The notes under the pieces are model-generated. The model saw only the letters and a list, made by a program, of their open reading frames with translations. It was not told where the DNA came from and ran no database searches. A stretch of 64,000 nucleotides of DNA from Rubrivivax sp. (lineage in GTDB: Bacteria > Pseudomonadota > Gammaproteobacteria > Burkholderiales > Burkholderiaceae_C). The stretch is taken from NCBI GenBank assembly GCA_021298085.1, contig JAJTDE010000007.1, positions 21,931 through 85,930 of the forward strand, read 5' to 3'. Of the stretch, positions 34,272-43,149 are shown piece by piece; within the stretch, counting starts at the first letter, position 1; each line of letters opens with the position of its first letter. Position numbers and translations under genes: made by a program.

Positions 34272-35092
34272 AGGGCACTGCGTTCCAGCCTGACAGGGCC
34301 ATACCAGGCCCGAACGGCCGAGCGCGTGTTGTCGGTGTCGGTCATCAGCGCCACGCCCAGCAAGGGCCCTGGATCTTCGCCGAAGGCCCGGCGGTAATCC
34401 TCGACGATGTTGCGGCGGTGGTCGCGCCACTGGCGCGTATGCGTGTTGCCCGATTCGATGACGATCTTGCGGATGCGGTCACTGCGTGGGTTGTGCACCA
34501 CGCTCTCCAGCGGCGTCGAGGTGGCCCAGGCGTAGACCAAGGTGGCATACGGCGGCTCTTCCCCGGTGAGCGCCTTGGCCAAGTCAAACATCATGCGCGC
34601 CCGTGCCGGCAGCCGGCTCTTGTCGCCATCGAAGGCCAGCACGATGCTGGCCGGCGAATCGGTTTTGTCCACGTCGCCCAGATCGGCGTCGGCCAGCACA
34701 TCCTCCACCCACCAGGACCAGCTCAGGGTCGGCCACTCCTGAGCCTCGAGCGCCATGCGTTGTCGCAGCATGCTGGCTGATCGATTTGATCGCGCTTCAA
34801 CCGCCGCGCGGCCCTCCTTGGCGGTGAAGCGATAGGCCGTCGCCTGTTTGCCCGGGAGGACATAAGATGCCCAAGCATGCTGGGGCAGTGTGATCAAGGC
34901 TTGGCCCGGCGCAACGGCCAATGGGGTCACGGCGGTGCCCTGACCTGGCGCTTCATGGGCCGCCGTGCAGGCCGTGAGGATCGCCACCGCCAGGACCGCC
35001 AACAGCGCCACCCGCAAGCGAGAAGCACCGGACCAGCGCCAGCGTCGGCGTGTGTGCGGGGACACCACGGTAGACAAGCGGGCACCTGGCAT
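34199..35092 (-). CDS. DUF3047 domain protein with N-terminal signal/lipobox
   Basis: 'WPTLSWSWWVEDVLADADLGDVDKTDSPASIVLAFDGDKSRLPARARMMFDLAKALTGEEPPYATLVYAW' resembles DUF3047; 3' end overlaps lysA antisense. Confidence 0.75.
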   Translation of the reverse strand: MPGARLSTVVSPHTRRRWRWSGASRLRVALLAVLAVAILTACTAAHEAPGQGTAVTPLAVAPGQALITLPQHAWASYVLPGKQATAYRFTAKEGRAAVEARSNRSASMLRQRMALEAQEWPTLSWSWWVEDVLADADLGDVDKTDSPASIVLAFDGDKSRLPARARMMFDLAKALTGEEPPYATLVYAWATSTPLESVVHNPRSDRIRKIVIESGNTHTRQWRDHRRNIVEDYRRAFGEDPGPLLGVALMTDTDNTRSAVRAWYGPVRLERSALQYPAGPRESANVAVSNSRSPANR

Positions 35093-35146
35093 GTTCACCC
35101 CCCAGCGCCACCAGCCGTCGCTTACGGCCACGTTGATCCAGAAACG

Positions 35147-35175
35147 CCAAAGCCCAGGCTGCGGCTGGGCTTTGG
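35147..35175 (-). terminator. hairpin downstream of tRNA-Phe, probable intrinsic terminator
   Basis: CCAAAGCCCAG-GCTGCGG-CTGGGCTTTGG perfect 11-bp stem, 12 nt past the tRNA 3' end; only a weak T run. Confidence 0.55.
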
Positions 35176-35186
35176 TGTCACACGTT

Positions 35187-35262
35187 TGGTGGCCAAGGGC
35201 GGAATCGAACCACCGACACGCGGATTTTCAATCCGCTGCTCTACCAACTGAGCTACTTGGCC
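35187..35262 (-). tRNA. tRNA-Phe (GAA)
   Basis: Reverse complement GGCCAAGTAGCTCAGTTGGTAGAGCAGCGGATTGAAAATCCGCGTGTCGGTGGTTCGATTCCGCCCTTGGCCACCA: cloverleaf, GAA anticodon, encoded CCA. Confidence 0.97.
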
Positions 35263-35328
35263 ATCGAGCAAGAGATTGTAAAGCCAAATCGAGGTGCCGT
35301 TGCGCAACCCGGTTCGAAGGAGCCGACA

Positions 35329-36057
35329 TCATGTCCGCCGGTTGCGCGTCAGGTCGACGCCCAGCTGCTTCAGCTTGCGGTAGAGGTGGGTCCGCTCCAG
35401 GCCAGTCTTCTCGGCGACCCGGGTCATCGAGCCACCTTCCTTGGCCAGGTGAAACTCGAAGTAGCTCTTCTCGAAGGCGTCACGCGCTTCGCGCAGTGGG
35501 CGATCGAGGTCGAAGCTCTGTGACGCATGGGGAGAGGACGACTCGGCGGGTGCTGCTGCAGGACCCGGGTAGGGTTCTGGGTAGCCCACCAGGCCCTGCC
35601 CACCATAACCACCAGCCAGCGAAGTCGGCATCAAGAGCAGTGATGCGCCTCGGGCAGGGGCCGTGGCCGGGGGAGGAGACGCTTCTCGCGGGGCCGGCCT
35701 GACCAGCGCCTGCTCGACTGCTCGCAGGAGCTTCTGCAGCGTGATGGGCTTTTCCAGGAAGGCCGAAGCGCCGTGCTTGGTGGCCTCCACCGCCGTGTCG
35801 ATCGTCCCATGACCGCTCATCATGATGACAGGCATCGTCAACATGCCCTGACCGGCCCATTCCTTGAGCAAGGTCACCCCGTCAACGTCCGGCATCCAGA
35901 TGTCCAGCAGGACGAGGTCCGGCTTGAACAGCTCCCTGGCCGAACGGGCCTGCTGGGCGTTCTCCGCGAGCTCCACGGTGTGTCCTTCGTCCGTCAGGAT
36001 TTCTGACAGCAGTGCGCGGATGCCGAGCTCGTCATCGACGACAAGAATGGTGGCCAT
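35329..36057 (-). CDS. NtrX-like response regulator (REC plus Fis-type HTH, no AAA+ domain)
   Basis: 'MATILVVDDELGIRALLSEILTDEGHTVELAENAQQA...LVLLDIWMPDVDGVTLL' REC; C-term 'YFEFHLAKEGGSMTRVAEKTGLERTHLYRKLKQLGVDL'. Confidence 0.88.
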   Translation of the reverse strand: MATILVVDDELGIRALLSEILTDEGHTVELAENAQQARSARELFKPDLVLLDIWMPDVDGVTLLKEWAGQGMLTMPVIMMSGHGTIDTAVEATKHGASAFLEKPITLQKLLRAVEQALVRPAPREASPPPATAPARGASLLLMPTSLAGGYGGQGLVGYPEPYPGPAAAPAESSSPHASQSFDLDRPLREARDAFEKSYFEFHLAKEGGSMTRVAEKTGLERTHLYRKLKQLGVDLTRNRRT

Positions 36058-36134
36058 GAAGAGTCTGGGGCTCGCTGGGGATGCACGAACGCGGCTGCTA
36101 AGCGCCGCTTCACGACGCCGCGCCGGACGCGCCA

Positions 36135-38354
36135 TCAGGAAGGCGGGACTGCAGGAAGAAGTGAAAATGATAACGAAACCCGAGCGCCTCCCTGTGGAAG
36201 GTTGCCCAGGCGCAGACGAGCACGGTGCTCATCGGCAATTTTCTTGACCATGGCCAGGCCCAGGCCGGTGCCCTTGGTCTTGGTGGTGACGTAGGGTTCA
36301 AAGGCGCGCTTGAGCACGTGTTCGGCAAACCCGGGCCCGGTGTCGGCCACCATCAGCCGCACCCATTGTGGCTGCCCATCTGCATTGGTTGCCACATCGG
36401 TGCTGACCGTTGCATGGCGGCCGACAGAAGGCATCCCGATCGCGTCCAGGGCATTCTGGACGAGGTTGTGGACCACCTGGCGCAGCTGCGTCGCATCACC
36501 CTGTATGGCCGGTAGCCCTGGCGAGAGCTGAAGCCTCAGCCTGCCCTGCTCGATGTCCTGGCCGTACAGCGCCAGCACCTCATGCACAAGTCCATTCAGG
36601 TCCAGCCAGGCCATGCGCGCTGTGGGGAGCCGGGCGTAGTCCCGAAACTCGTTGACCATGTGCTTCATGGCCTGAACTTGGGCCACGATGGTGTCCACGC
36701 TGCGCTTGAGCATGGCCTGGTCAGCACCCTCCAGCCTGGGCGACAGCTTCAGCTCCAGGCGCTCGGCCGACAGCTGTATCGGCGTCAACGGGTTCTTGAT
36801 CTCATGGGCGAGGCGGCGCGCCACCTCTGCCCAGGCTTGCGCACGTTGTGCCGACACCACGTCGGTGATGTCGTCAAACACCAGCAGCCGCTCCTCCTCT
36901 TCCAGCAGCGCGCCGCGCAACAAGAGCGTGGTGGCATCGGGCTGTCCGGGTCTGAGCACCAGGGATTCCTGCCACTGACCGCGCTCACCCGGCTCTGGCG
37001 CGCGCCGCAGCGCATCGAAACGCTGCTCGACGGCGAGCGACAACTCGTCCAGGCCCGGCACATCGGACAGCCGACGGCCCAGCCAGGCCTGCAAGGGTTG
37101 CCGCAGGATGCGCGTCGCGCCGGGATTGACACTTTCCACCCTGCCTGTGCGGTCGAACAGCACCACACCGGCCGTCAGGTTGTCCAGGATGGTCTGCAGC
37201 TGCGCTGCACCGCGCTGGACCTGCTCGCGCGCATCGGCCACCTGTTGCGTCATGTCGGCAAAGGAGCGTGTCAAGCCACCCAACTCATCGTCGGAGGCAA
37301 AGACGGGCCTGGCCTGCAGGTTACCGGCCGCGACCTCGCGCACACCCTCGGCCACCAGCAGCAGCGGCCGCACGATCTGGTTGCCCAGCAGCGCGGCCAG
37401 CAGGACGGCGCCAAAGACCGTCAACACCAGCGCCAGGGTCAACGTTCCGATGTAGACCCGGCGCAAGCCGTCACGCGCCAGAGCGCGCGCCTGATAGCCT
37501 CGATACGCCGACTGAACGGCCAGCGCATTGGCAGCCACCGACGGCGGCACCGCCAGCACTGCCAGCACAAAGCGCTCGGCATTGACACCGATGCCGATCG
37601 CGCTTTCGCTGATTCTGGCCAGCGCCCTGACCCGGGCGTTGCCCTGGCCCGGTGGTGCAGCACTGCCGCTCAGATCGTCGTCCAGCCCGTCGATCTGCGT
37701 GGTGCGCCCCATACTGCGTGCCATCCGCAGCATCGCGCTGCCTGGCCTTTCCGGGGTGATGCTGCTGGCCCTCGCGCCCACGGCCATCAGGATCTGGCCA
37801 TTGGCGCCCACCAGCGCCAGGTCGTCCACGCCCAGCTGCTGGCGCAGGCGCTCCAGCGCCAAGGGCGTCACGGGCCCCTGCGAGGCCGACTCAGCCAGTC
37901 GTTCGGCGGCCAGTTCTGCCTTGCGGGCCGCGTCATCCCGGAGCGTGTCCAGTGTGCTGCGCCCCAGTGCCAGGCCCGCATCCAGCGCCTGGGCCAGGCG
38001 CACATCAAACCAGGCCTCGATGCTGCGCGAGGCAAACTGGTAGGACACGGTGTAGATCACCAGGCCCGGCAGCACCCCCACCAGGGCAAAGATGCCAGCC
38101 AGCTTGGCCAGCAACCGGCTGCCAAACTTGCCGCGCCGCACACGCAGCCCAAGCCGTACCGACGCCACACCCACCACCAGCGCCAGCAGGGCGGCAACCG
38201 CCACATTGGCCCAGAAGAGCCACAGGAAGCGGCCGTCCTCGATCGCCGTGTCACCCTGTGCAAAGGTAAGCAGGTAGGTCAGCACCAGCAAGACGCCAAA
38301 TGACGCCAGCAGCGCTACTGTGAGCGTCCAACGTGAGGCGCGGCTCATTGGCAT
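36135..38354 (-). CDS. NtrY-like sensor histidine kinase
   Basis: HAMP and PAS; H-box 'VARRLAHEIKNPLTPIQLSAERLELKL'; 'ADTGPGFAEHVLKRAFEPYVTTKTKGTGLGLAMVKKI'. Confidence 0.93.
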   Translation of the reverse strand: MPMSRASRWTLTVALLASFGVLLVLTYLLTFAQGDTAIEDGRFLWLFWANVAVAALLALVVGVASVRLGLRVRRGKFGSRLLAKLAGIFALVGVLPGLVIYTVSYQFASRSIEAWFDVRLAQALDAGLALGRSTLDTLRDDAARKAELAAERLAESASQGPVTPLALERLRQQLGVDDLALVGANGQILMAVGARASSITPERPGSAMLRMARSMGRTTQIDGLDDDLSGSAAPPGQGNARVRALARISESAIGIGVNAERFVLAVLAVPPSVAANALAVQSAYRGYQARALARDGLRRVYIGTLTLALVLTVFGAVLLAALLGNQIVRPLLLVAEGVREVAAGNLQARPVFASDDELGGLTRSFADMTQQVADAREQVQRGAAQLQTILDNLTAGVVLFDRTGRVESVNPGATRILRQPLQAWLGRRLSDVPGLDELSLAVEQRFDALRRAPEPGERGQWQESLVLRPGQPDATTLLLRGALLEEEERLLVFDDITDVVSAQRAQAWAEVARRLAHEIKNPLTPIQLSAERLELKLSPRLEGADQAMLKRSVDTIVAQVQAMKHMVNEFRDYARLPTARMAWLDLNGLVHEVLALYGQDIEQGRLRLQLSPGLPAIQGDATQLRQVVHNLVQNALDAIGMPSVGRHATVSTDVATNADGQPQWVRLMVADTGPGFAEHVLKRAFEPYVTTKTKGTGLGLAMVKKIADEHRARLRLGNLPQGGARVSLSFSLLPAVPPS

Positions 38355-38899
38355 CAGTCAACGCGGAGTGTGCGTTCGAGAGAAAGCTGCCACTCACTTC
38401 CAGCCGTCAGTCCGACGGTCAGCGGCGCAGGCAGCTGGGTGGTGTCCAGGCGAAAGGCGAAGTCCACCAAGTAGCGACTGTCGCCGTCAAGGTCCTTCAG
38501 TTCGGCCAGCACCCAGCCGGATGTGCGTGTCAGCGTGGCCAGCGCTTCGCTCAGTGAGTTGAAGTTCTGGCTCAGTGCGCCAATGCCAACGCGCCAGGTG
38601 TTGGTCAGAGGTTGGTAGGCCAGCCGCCACTGGCGTGACACGCGGGCCACCCGTTCATCGCGCCAGTACCAGCGCTCCCTCATCAGGCTGGCCTGCGCCA
38701 CAAAATACATCGGCACGCCCTTGCGAAGCGCGTCCTCGACCGTCTTGGACAACTGGACACGCAGGCTGAATTCGAGCGACAGCTGTTGGTCGGCCCTTGA
38801 GAGCCCGATGGAGCTGACCTCGACGACCGAAGCGGCGGACGCCGGCATGGCCATCACCACGAGCGTCACCAGGGCCGTCATCCATCGGCGCACCACCAT
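38354..38899 (-). CDS. DUF4390 domain secreted protein
   Basis: Signal peptide; 'LSRADQQLSLEFSLRVQLSKTVEDALRKGVPMYFVAQASLMRERWYWRDERVA'; between rsmB and ntrY-like gene. Confidence 0.8.
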   Translation of the reverse strand: MVVRRWMTALVTLVVMAMPASAASVVEVSSIGLSRADQQLSLEFSLRVQLSKTVEDALRKGVPMYFVAQASLMRERWYWRDERVARVSRQWRLAYQPLTNTWRVGIGALSQNFNSLSEALATLTRTSGWVLAELKDLDGDSRYLVDFAFRLDTTQLPAPLTVGLTAGSEWQLSLERTLRVD

Positions 38900-38939
38900 G
38901 GCAGACGCACGCGGCACACGCACAGAGCGCTGCACACGT

Positions 38940-40295
38940 TCAAGCCGCTGCAGCAGCAGGAGGTTTGGCAAGCAGGGCATAGAAGAAACCGTCTCCGTCG
39001 GGGCCGACATCGGCCACAGGAGGGGCGGAGTCATTCTGGGGCAGGGGCAGGAGGTGTCCGGGTGAACCGGGCTGCAGGAGGCTGGCAGCACCACCGATCC
39101 GTTGCAGAAATGCGTCGATCACGCCCTGACCCTCGGCCTTGAAGACCGAACAGGTGGCATAGAGCAGTCGCCCGCCCGGCTTTAGCACAGACCAGAGTGC
39201 CTGCAGCAGCTGCAGTTGTGCAGCCGCCAGCGTTGAGATGTCGGCCGCGCGGCGCAGCCAACGGATGTCGGGGTGGCGGCGCACGATGCCGGAGGCGCTG
39301 CACGGGGCGTCGAGGAGGATGGCGTCAAACAGTTGACCATCCCACCAGCTCTGCAGGTCAGCCGCGTCAGCAGCCTTCAGGTCGGCCGACAGGCCCAGCC
39401 GTTGCAAGTTGTCAGCCACTCGGCGTAAACGCTGTGCGTCACTGTCCAACGCCAGCAGCTGCAGGTCCGACCGTTCCAGCAGGTGCGCCGTCTTGCCACC
39501 CGGCGCCGCGCACGCGTCCAGCACACGCCAGCCCTGGGTGTCCGCGCCGCCAAGCAACCAGGCCGCTGCACGCTGGGCATTGAGGTCCTGAACCGATACC
39601 CAGCCGTCGGCAAACCCGGGCAGACGCGTCACGGGCACAGGCTGCGCCAGCACAACGCACTGATCCAGGGCGGGGTCCTGGCTGAGCGCATGGCGCACCC
39701 CCTGGTCCGTCAGCACTTGTGCGTACTGCACCACCGTGAGGCGCCGCGTGTTCACACGCAGGACCATCGGGGGGTGCTGCTGGGCCTGCTGCAGAAGATC
39801 CTCGGCCCGCGGGCCCCAGTCGTTGCGAAGCTGGCGCACCCACCAGGCCTGATGGTTGGTCATCGCCCTTGAGTCTGCCTGCACGGCCAGGTGCAGGGCC
39901 AGCTGCTCACGAAGATAGCGCCTGAGGACGGCATTGACGAACCCCCCGTGACGCGTGTGCAGACGGCGCGCCGCCTTGACCGACTCATCCACCAGGGTAT
40001 GCGGCGCGTAGGGTTGGCCGCCTGGGGGCCACAGCAGCGCCAGCGCACACAGCAGCAGAGCGTCCAGGTCCGGGTCGGGCCGGCGCGAGACCAGGCGGTC
40101 TCGCAGGGCTTCGGCGGCGCCCATCCAGCGCATCACATGGAAGCTCAGTGCCTGGACGCCGGGCCTGACCGCCGGTGGCACGCTGTTAAGCACATCCGTC
40201 AAGGAATGGCCTGCGCGCACCTCGGCGACCGCAGCAGCACAGTGGGCTAGTTGTTGTGACAGCGTGGGCGCTGCGGCGTAGACTCGTGAGTTCAC
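38940..40295 (-). CDS. rsmB: 16S rRNA (cytosine-967-C5)-methyltransferase
   Basis: 'VLDACAAPGGKTAHLLE', 'DAILLDAPCSASGIVRRHPDIRWLRR', 'GGRLLYATCSVFKAE'. Confidence 0.94.
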   Translation of the reverse strand: MNSRVYAAAPTLSQQLAHCAAAVAEVRAGHSLTDVLNSVPPAVRPGVQALSFHVMRWMGAAEALRDRLVSRRPDPDLDALLLCALALLWPPGGQPYAPHTLVDESVKAARRLHTRHGGFVNAVLRRYLREQLALHLAVQADSRAMTNHQAWWVRQLRNDWGPRAEDLLQQAQQHPPMVLRVNTRRLTVVQYAQVLTDQGVRHALSQDPALDQCVVLAQPVPVTRLPGFADGWVSVQDLNAQRAAAWLLGGADTQGWRVLDACAAPGGKTAHLLERSDLQLLALDSDAQRLRRVADNLQRLGLSADLKAADAADLQSWWDGQLFDAILLDAPCSASGIVRRHPDIRWLRRAADISTLAAAQLQLLQALWSVLKPGGRLLYATCSVFKAEGQGVIDAFLQRIGGAASLLQPGSPGHLLPLPQNDSAPPVADVGPDGDGFFYALLAKPPAAAAA

Positions 40296-40372
40296 AGCTG
40301 CGCAGTCTAAGTGTGCGGCCGCCTGCCAGACGCAGGCTCAGTCAGCCCCACCCCTTCCCCGAGGAGCAAACC

Positions 40373-41131
40373 ATGCCCAGCAAGAACCTGCCCAGCACTG
40401 TCCTGCGCACGGCACCACGGCTCTTCCGCAGCGAATCCGAACTGGCCCAGATGTCTGCCAGCGAACGCATCCGCTACCGCCTGGTGACCGCCGACAAGCG
40501 CCACCATGCCAATGACAACATCGCCGACTTTGTCCGCGAAGGTGAGCTGGAAGAACTCAAGGCCGAAGTGGCCGAGAAGGTTCGGGAGGTGCTGCGCGCG
40601 CTGGTGATCGATACCGAGAGCGATCACAACACCCACGAGACCGCCAAGCGCGTCGCCAAGATGTACGTCGACGAGATTTTCCAGGGCCGCTACCGTCCGA
40701 TGCCCGCTGTCACCGAATTTCCCAACGCCGAGCGGCTCAACGAACTGATGATCGTCGGCCCGATCACCGTGCGCAGTGCCTGCTCCCACCACCTCTGCCC
40801 GATCATCGGCCGCGTCTGGATAGGGATCCTTCCCAACGAGCACTCCAACCTGATCGGCCTCAGCAAGTACGCCCGCATCTGCGACTGGATCATGAGCAGG
40901 CCGCAGATCCAGGAAGAAGCCGTCACCATGCTGGCCAATGAACTGCAGGACCGTGTCAAGCCCGATGGGCTGGCCATCGTCATGGAAGCAGACCATTTCT
41001 GCATGCATTGGCGCGGCGTGAAGGACGTTGAGTCGGCGATGGTCAACAGCGTGATGCGAGGGGCCTTCCTGAAGGACCCGAACCTGCGGCGCGAGTTTCT
41101 GTCGCTGCTGCCTAACCGCCGCAAAGGCTGA
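40373..41131 (+). CDS. folE: GTP cyclohydrolase I
   Basis: 'MIVGPITVRSACSHHLCPIIGRVWIGILPNEHSNLIGLSKYARICDW...HFCMHWRGVKD'. Confidence 0.94.
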   Translation: MPSKNLPSTVLRTAPRLFRSESELAQMSASERIRYRLVTADKRHHANDNIADFVREGELEELKAEVAEKVREVLRALVIDTESDHNTHETAKRVAKMYVDEIFQGRYRPMPAVTEFPNAERLNELMIVGPITVRSACSHHLCPIIGRVWIGILPNEHSNLIGLSKYARICDWIMSRPQIQEEAVTMLANELQDRVKPDGLAIVMEADHFCMHWRGVKDVESAMVNSVMRGAFLKDPNLRREFLSLLPNRRKG

Positions 41132-41135
41132 GACC

Positions 41136-41561
41136 ATGTTGGTGCGCCTGCTCTACGCCAGCCGAGCCGTCCCCTCCCTCGACCAGGAAGAGCTGCAAGC
41201 CATCCTGAAACAGAGCAAGTCGCGCAATCCTGCAGCCGGCATCACCGGCGTGCTGTGCTTCTCGCATGGCATCTTCCTGCAGGTGCTCGAAGGCGGCCGC
41301 TCAGCAGTCAACGGCCTGTACAACCGCATTGCCGCCGACCCCCGGCACTCACAGGTCGAATTGCTGCTTTACCAGGAAATCGGTGAACGGCGCTTTGCCG
41401 GCTGGTCCATGGGACAGGTCAACATGTCTCGGCTGAATCCCTCCTTGCTGCTCAAGTATTCGGCTACCGCCACGCTCGACCCTTATTCCGTGTCAGGGGC
41501 AGTGTCGCTGGCCTTGTTTGAAGAACTGGTGGCGACGGCCTCTGTGATGGGCCAGGTGTGA
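41136..41561 (+). CDS. short BLUF-domain blue-light photoreceptor
   Basis: 'LVRLLYASRAV' (Tyr), 'SKSRNPAAGITGVLCFSHGIFLQVLEG' (Asn, Gln), 'RHSQVELLLYQEIGERRFAGWSMGQV' (Trp/Met): key BLUF residues present. Confidence 0.9.
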   Translation: MLVRLLYASRAVPSLDQEELQAILKQSKSRNPAAGITGVLCFSHGIFLQVLEGGRSAVNGLYNRIAADPRHSQVELLLYQEIGERRFAGWSMGQVNMSRLNPSLLLKYSATATLDPYSVSGAVSLALFEELVATASVMGQV

Positions 41562-41562
41562 A

Positions 41563-41584
41563 GGCCGCCGCACGAGCGGCGGCC
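41563..41584 (+). terminator. hairpin immediately after the BLUF stop codon (terminator-like or mRNA-stabilising)
   Basis: GGCCGCCGC-ACGA-GCGGCGGCC perfect 9-bp stem; no strong T tract. Confidence 0.4.
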
Positions 41585-41686
41585 GTACATCATCAGAACC
41601 GCCTGACACCGGGCTTGAGAGGCCCAATTCCAACGCTTTGCCGGGCCGGTGAAAGCACCATTGCCATTCCACTTCATGATCTGTAT

Positions 41687-41702
41687 ATTCGTACTTGCTT
41701 AT
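41687..41702. promoter_or_regulatory. putative ArsR-family operator upstream of soxC
   Basis: ATTCGTACTTGCTTAT (reverse complement ATAAGCAAGTACGAAT); shares ATAAGCAAG and 16-bp geometry with the soxB upstream site. Confidence 0.5.
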
Positions 41703-41769
41703 ATCAAGAAAGAACGCTCAAGCACGCTTGGCGCTCTCTCCACGCAGCAACGCCACCCGAGGTTCCACC

Positions 41770-43149
41770 GTGCCCGAGATCAATGGCCCCCGCGGCCGAA
41801 TCGTCAAGGCGCCCGAAAACTTCCTCACCCCAGACGGCATCAAGACCGTCTTTCGTGAAGGCAAGTCCGGGCGCCGGGATTTCATCCGACAAGCCTTTGT
41901 CGCCGCCACGGCCGCGGGCGCCGCCGCCGGCAGTGCGCTGGCAGCCGGCAACCCTGTCCCGTCAGAAGGGGGAGACCCCAACATCCTCAACCTGCCCACA
42001 CACAGCACTGGCCTGGGGCAGCCGGTGGTCACCGATGGCTATGGCAAGCCATCCCAGTACGAAACCAACGTCCAGCGCCGCCAGAGCCCCGGCCTCACCC
42101 AGACCACCCAGGCCAGCGTGAGCTTCGCGCCGCTGCAAAGCTTGTTTGGCATCGTCACGCCCAGCGGCTTGCACTTCGAGCGCCATCATCAGGGTTGGTG
42201 GGACATCGACCCGTCCAAGCACCGGCTGATGATCAATGGTTCGGATGCGCAGATCGTCAAGAAGCCCATGGTCTTCACGATGGACGAGATCATGCGCCTG
42301 CCGGCCGTCAGCCGCTTCCACTTCATCGAGTGCGGTGCCAACACCGGCATGGAGTGGGGCAACGTCGCAGTGCCCACCTGCCAGTACAGCCACGGCATGC
42401 TGAGCTGCAGCGAGTTCACCGGCGTACCCCTGAAGGCCGTTCTGGACATGTGCGGCGTCGACTACAGACGCGGCCGCTTTGTACTCGGCGAAGGCGCCGA
42501 CGGCTCCTCCATGACACGCACCATCCCGATGGAGCTCGTGGAGAGCGGCGAAGTGCTGTTGGCCTACGGCCAGAACGGCGAAATGCTGCGGCCCGAAAAC
42601 GGCTACCCGCTGCGGCTGGTCGTGCCCGGTGTTCAAGGCGTCAGCTGGGTGAAATACCTGCGCCGCATCGAAGTGGGTGACAAGCCCTATGCGGCCAAGG
42701 ACGAGGTCATGCACTACGTTGACCTGATGCCCAACGGCCTGCACCGCCAATACACCAGCACCCAGGAGTGCAAGAGTGTTGTCACGACGCCGTCGGGCGG
42801 GCAAGTGCTGCTGGACAAGGGCTTCTACAACATCAGCGGGTTGGCCTGGAGCGGTCGCGGAAAGATCCGGCGGGTCGACGTGTCGGTCGACGGTGGCCGC
42901 AACTGGCGCAGCGCACGGCTCGAGACGCCGGTACTGGACAAGTGCCTGACACGCTTCAACCTCGATTGGGTCTGGGACGGCAAGGCCGCGCTCATTCAGA
43001 GTCGAGCCACCGACGACACCGCTTACGTGCAACCCACCTACCGCCAGTTGCGCCAGGTGCGCGGCTCGCGCTCGATCTACCATAACAACGCCATCCAGAC
43101 TTGGCTCGTCCAGGAGAGTGGTGAGGTGAAGAATGTCCAGCTGTCGTAA
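41770..43149 (+). CDS. soxC: sulfite dehydrogenase SoxC (molybdopterin)
   Basis: GTG start; 'SGRRDFIRQAFVAATAAGAAAG', 'FHFIECGANTGMEWGNVAVPTCQYSHGMLSCSEFTGVPL', 'GFYNISGLAWSGRGKIRRVDVSVDGGRNW'. Confidence 0.94.
   Translation: MPEINGPRGRIVKAPENFLTPDGIKTVFREGKSGRRDFIRQAFVAATAAGAAAGSALAAGNPVPSEGGDPNILNLPTHSTGLGQPVVTDGYGKPSQYETNVQRRQSPGLTQTTQASVSFAPLQSLFGIVTPSGLHFERHHQGWWDIDPSKHRLMINGSDAQIVKKPMVFTMDEIMRLPAVSRFHFIECGANTGMEWGNVAVPTCQYSHGMLSCSEFTGVPLKAVLDMCGVDYRRGRFVLGEGADGSSMTRTIPMELVESGEVLLAYGQNGEMLRPENGYPLRLVVPGVQGVSWVKYLRRIEVGDKPYAAKDEVMHYVDLMPNGLHRQYTSTQECKSVVTTPSGGQVLLDKGFYNISGLAWSGRGKIRRVDVSVDGGRNWRSARLETPVLDKCLTRFNLDWVWDGKAALIQSRATDDTAYVQPTYRQLRQVRGSRSIYHNNAIQTWLVQESGEVKNVQLS

Noticed and set aside
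35187-35262. tRNA-Phe as an island integration site
   Set aside because: No adjacent integrase or direct repeat of the tRNA 3' end seen; flanking genes look like core genome
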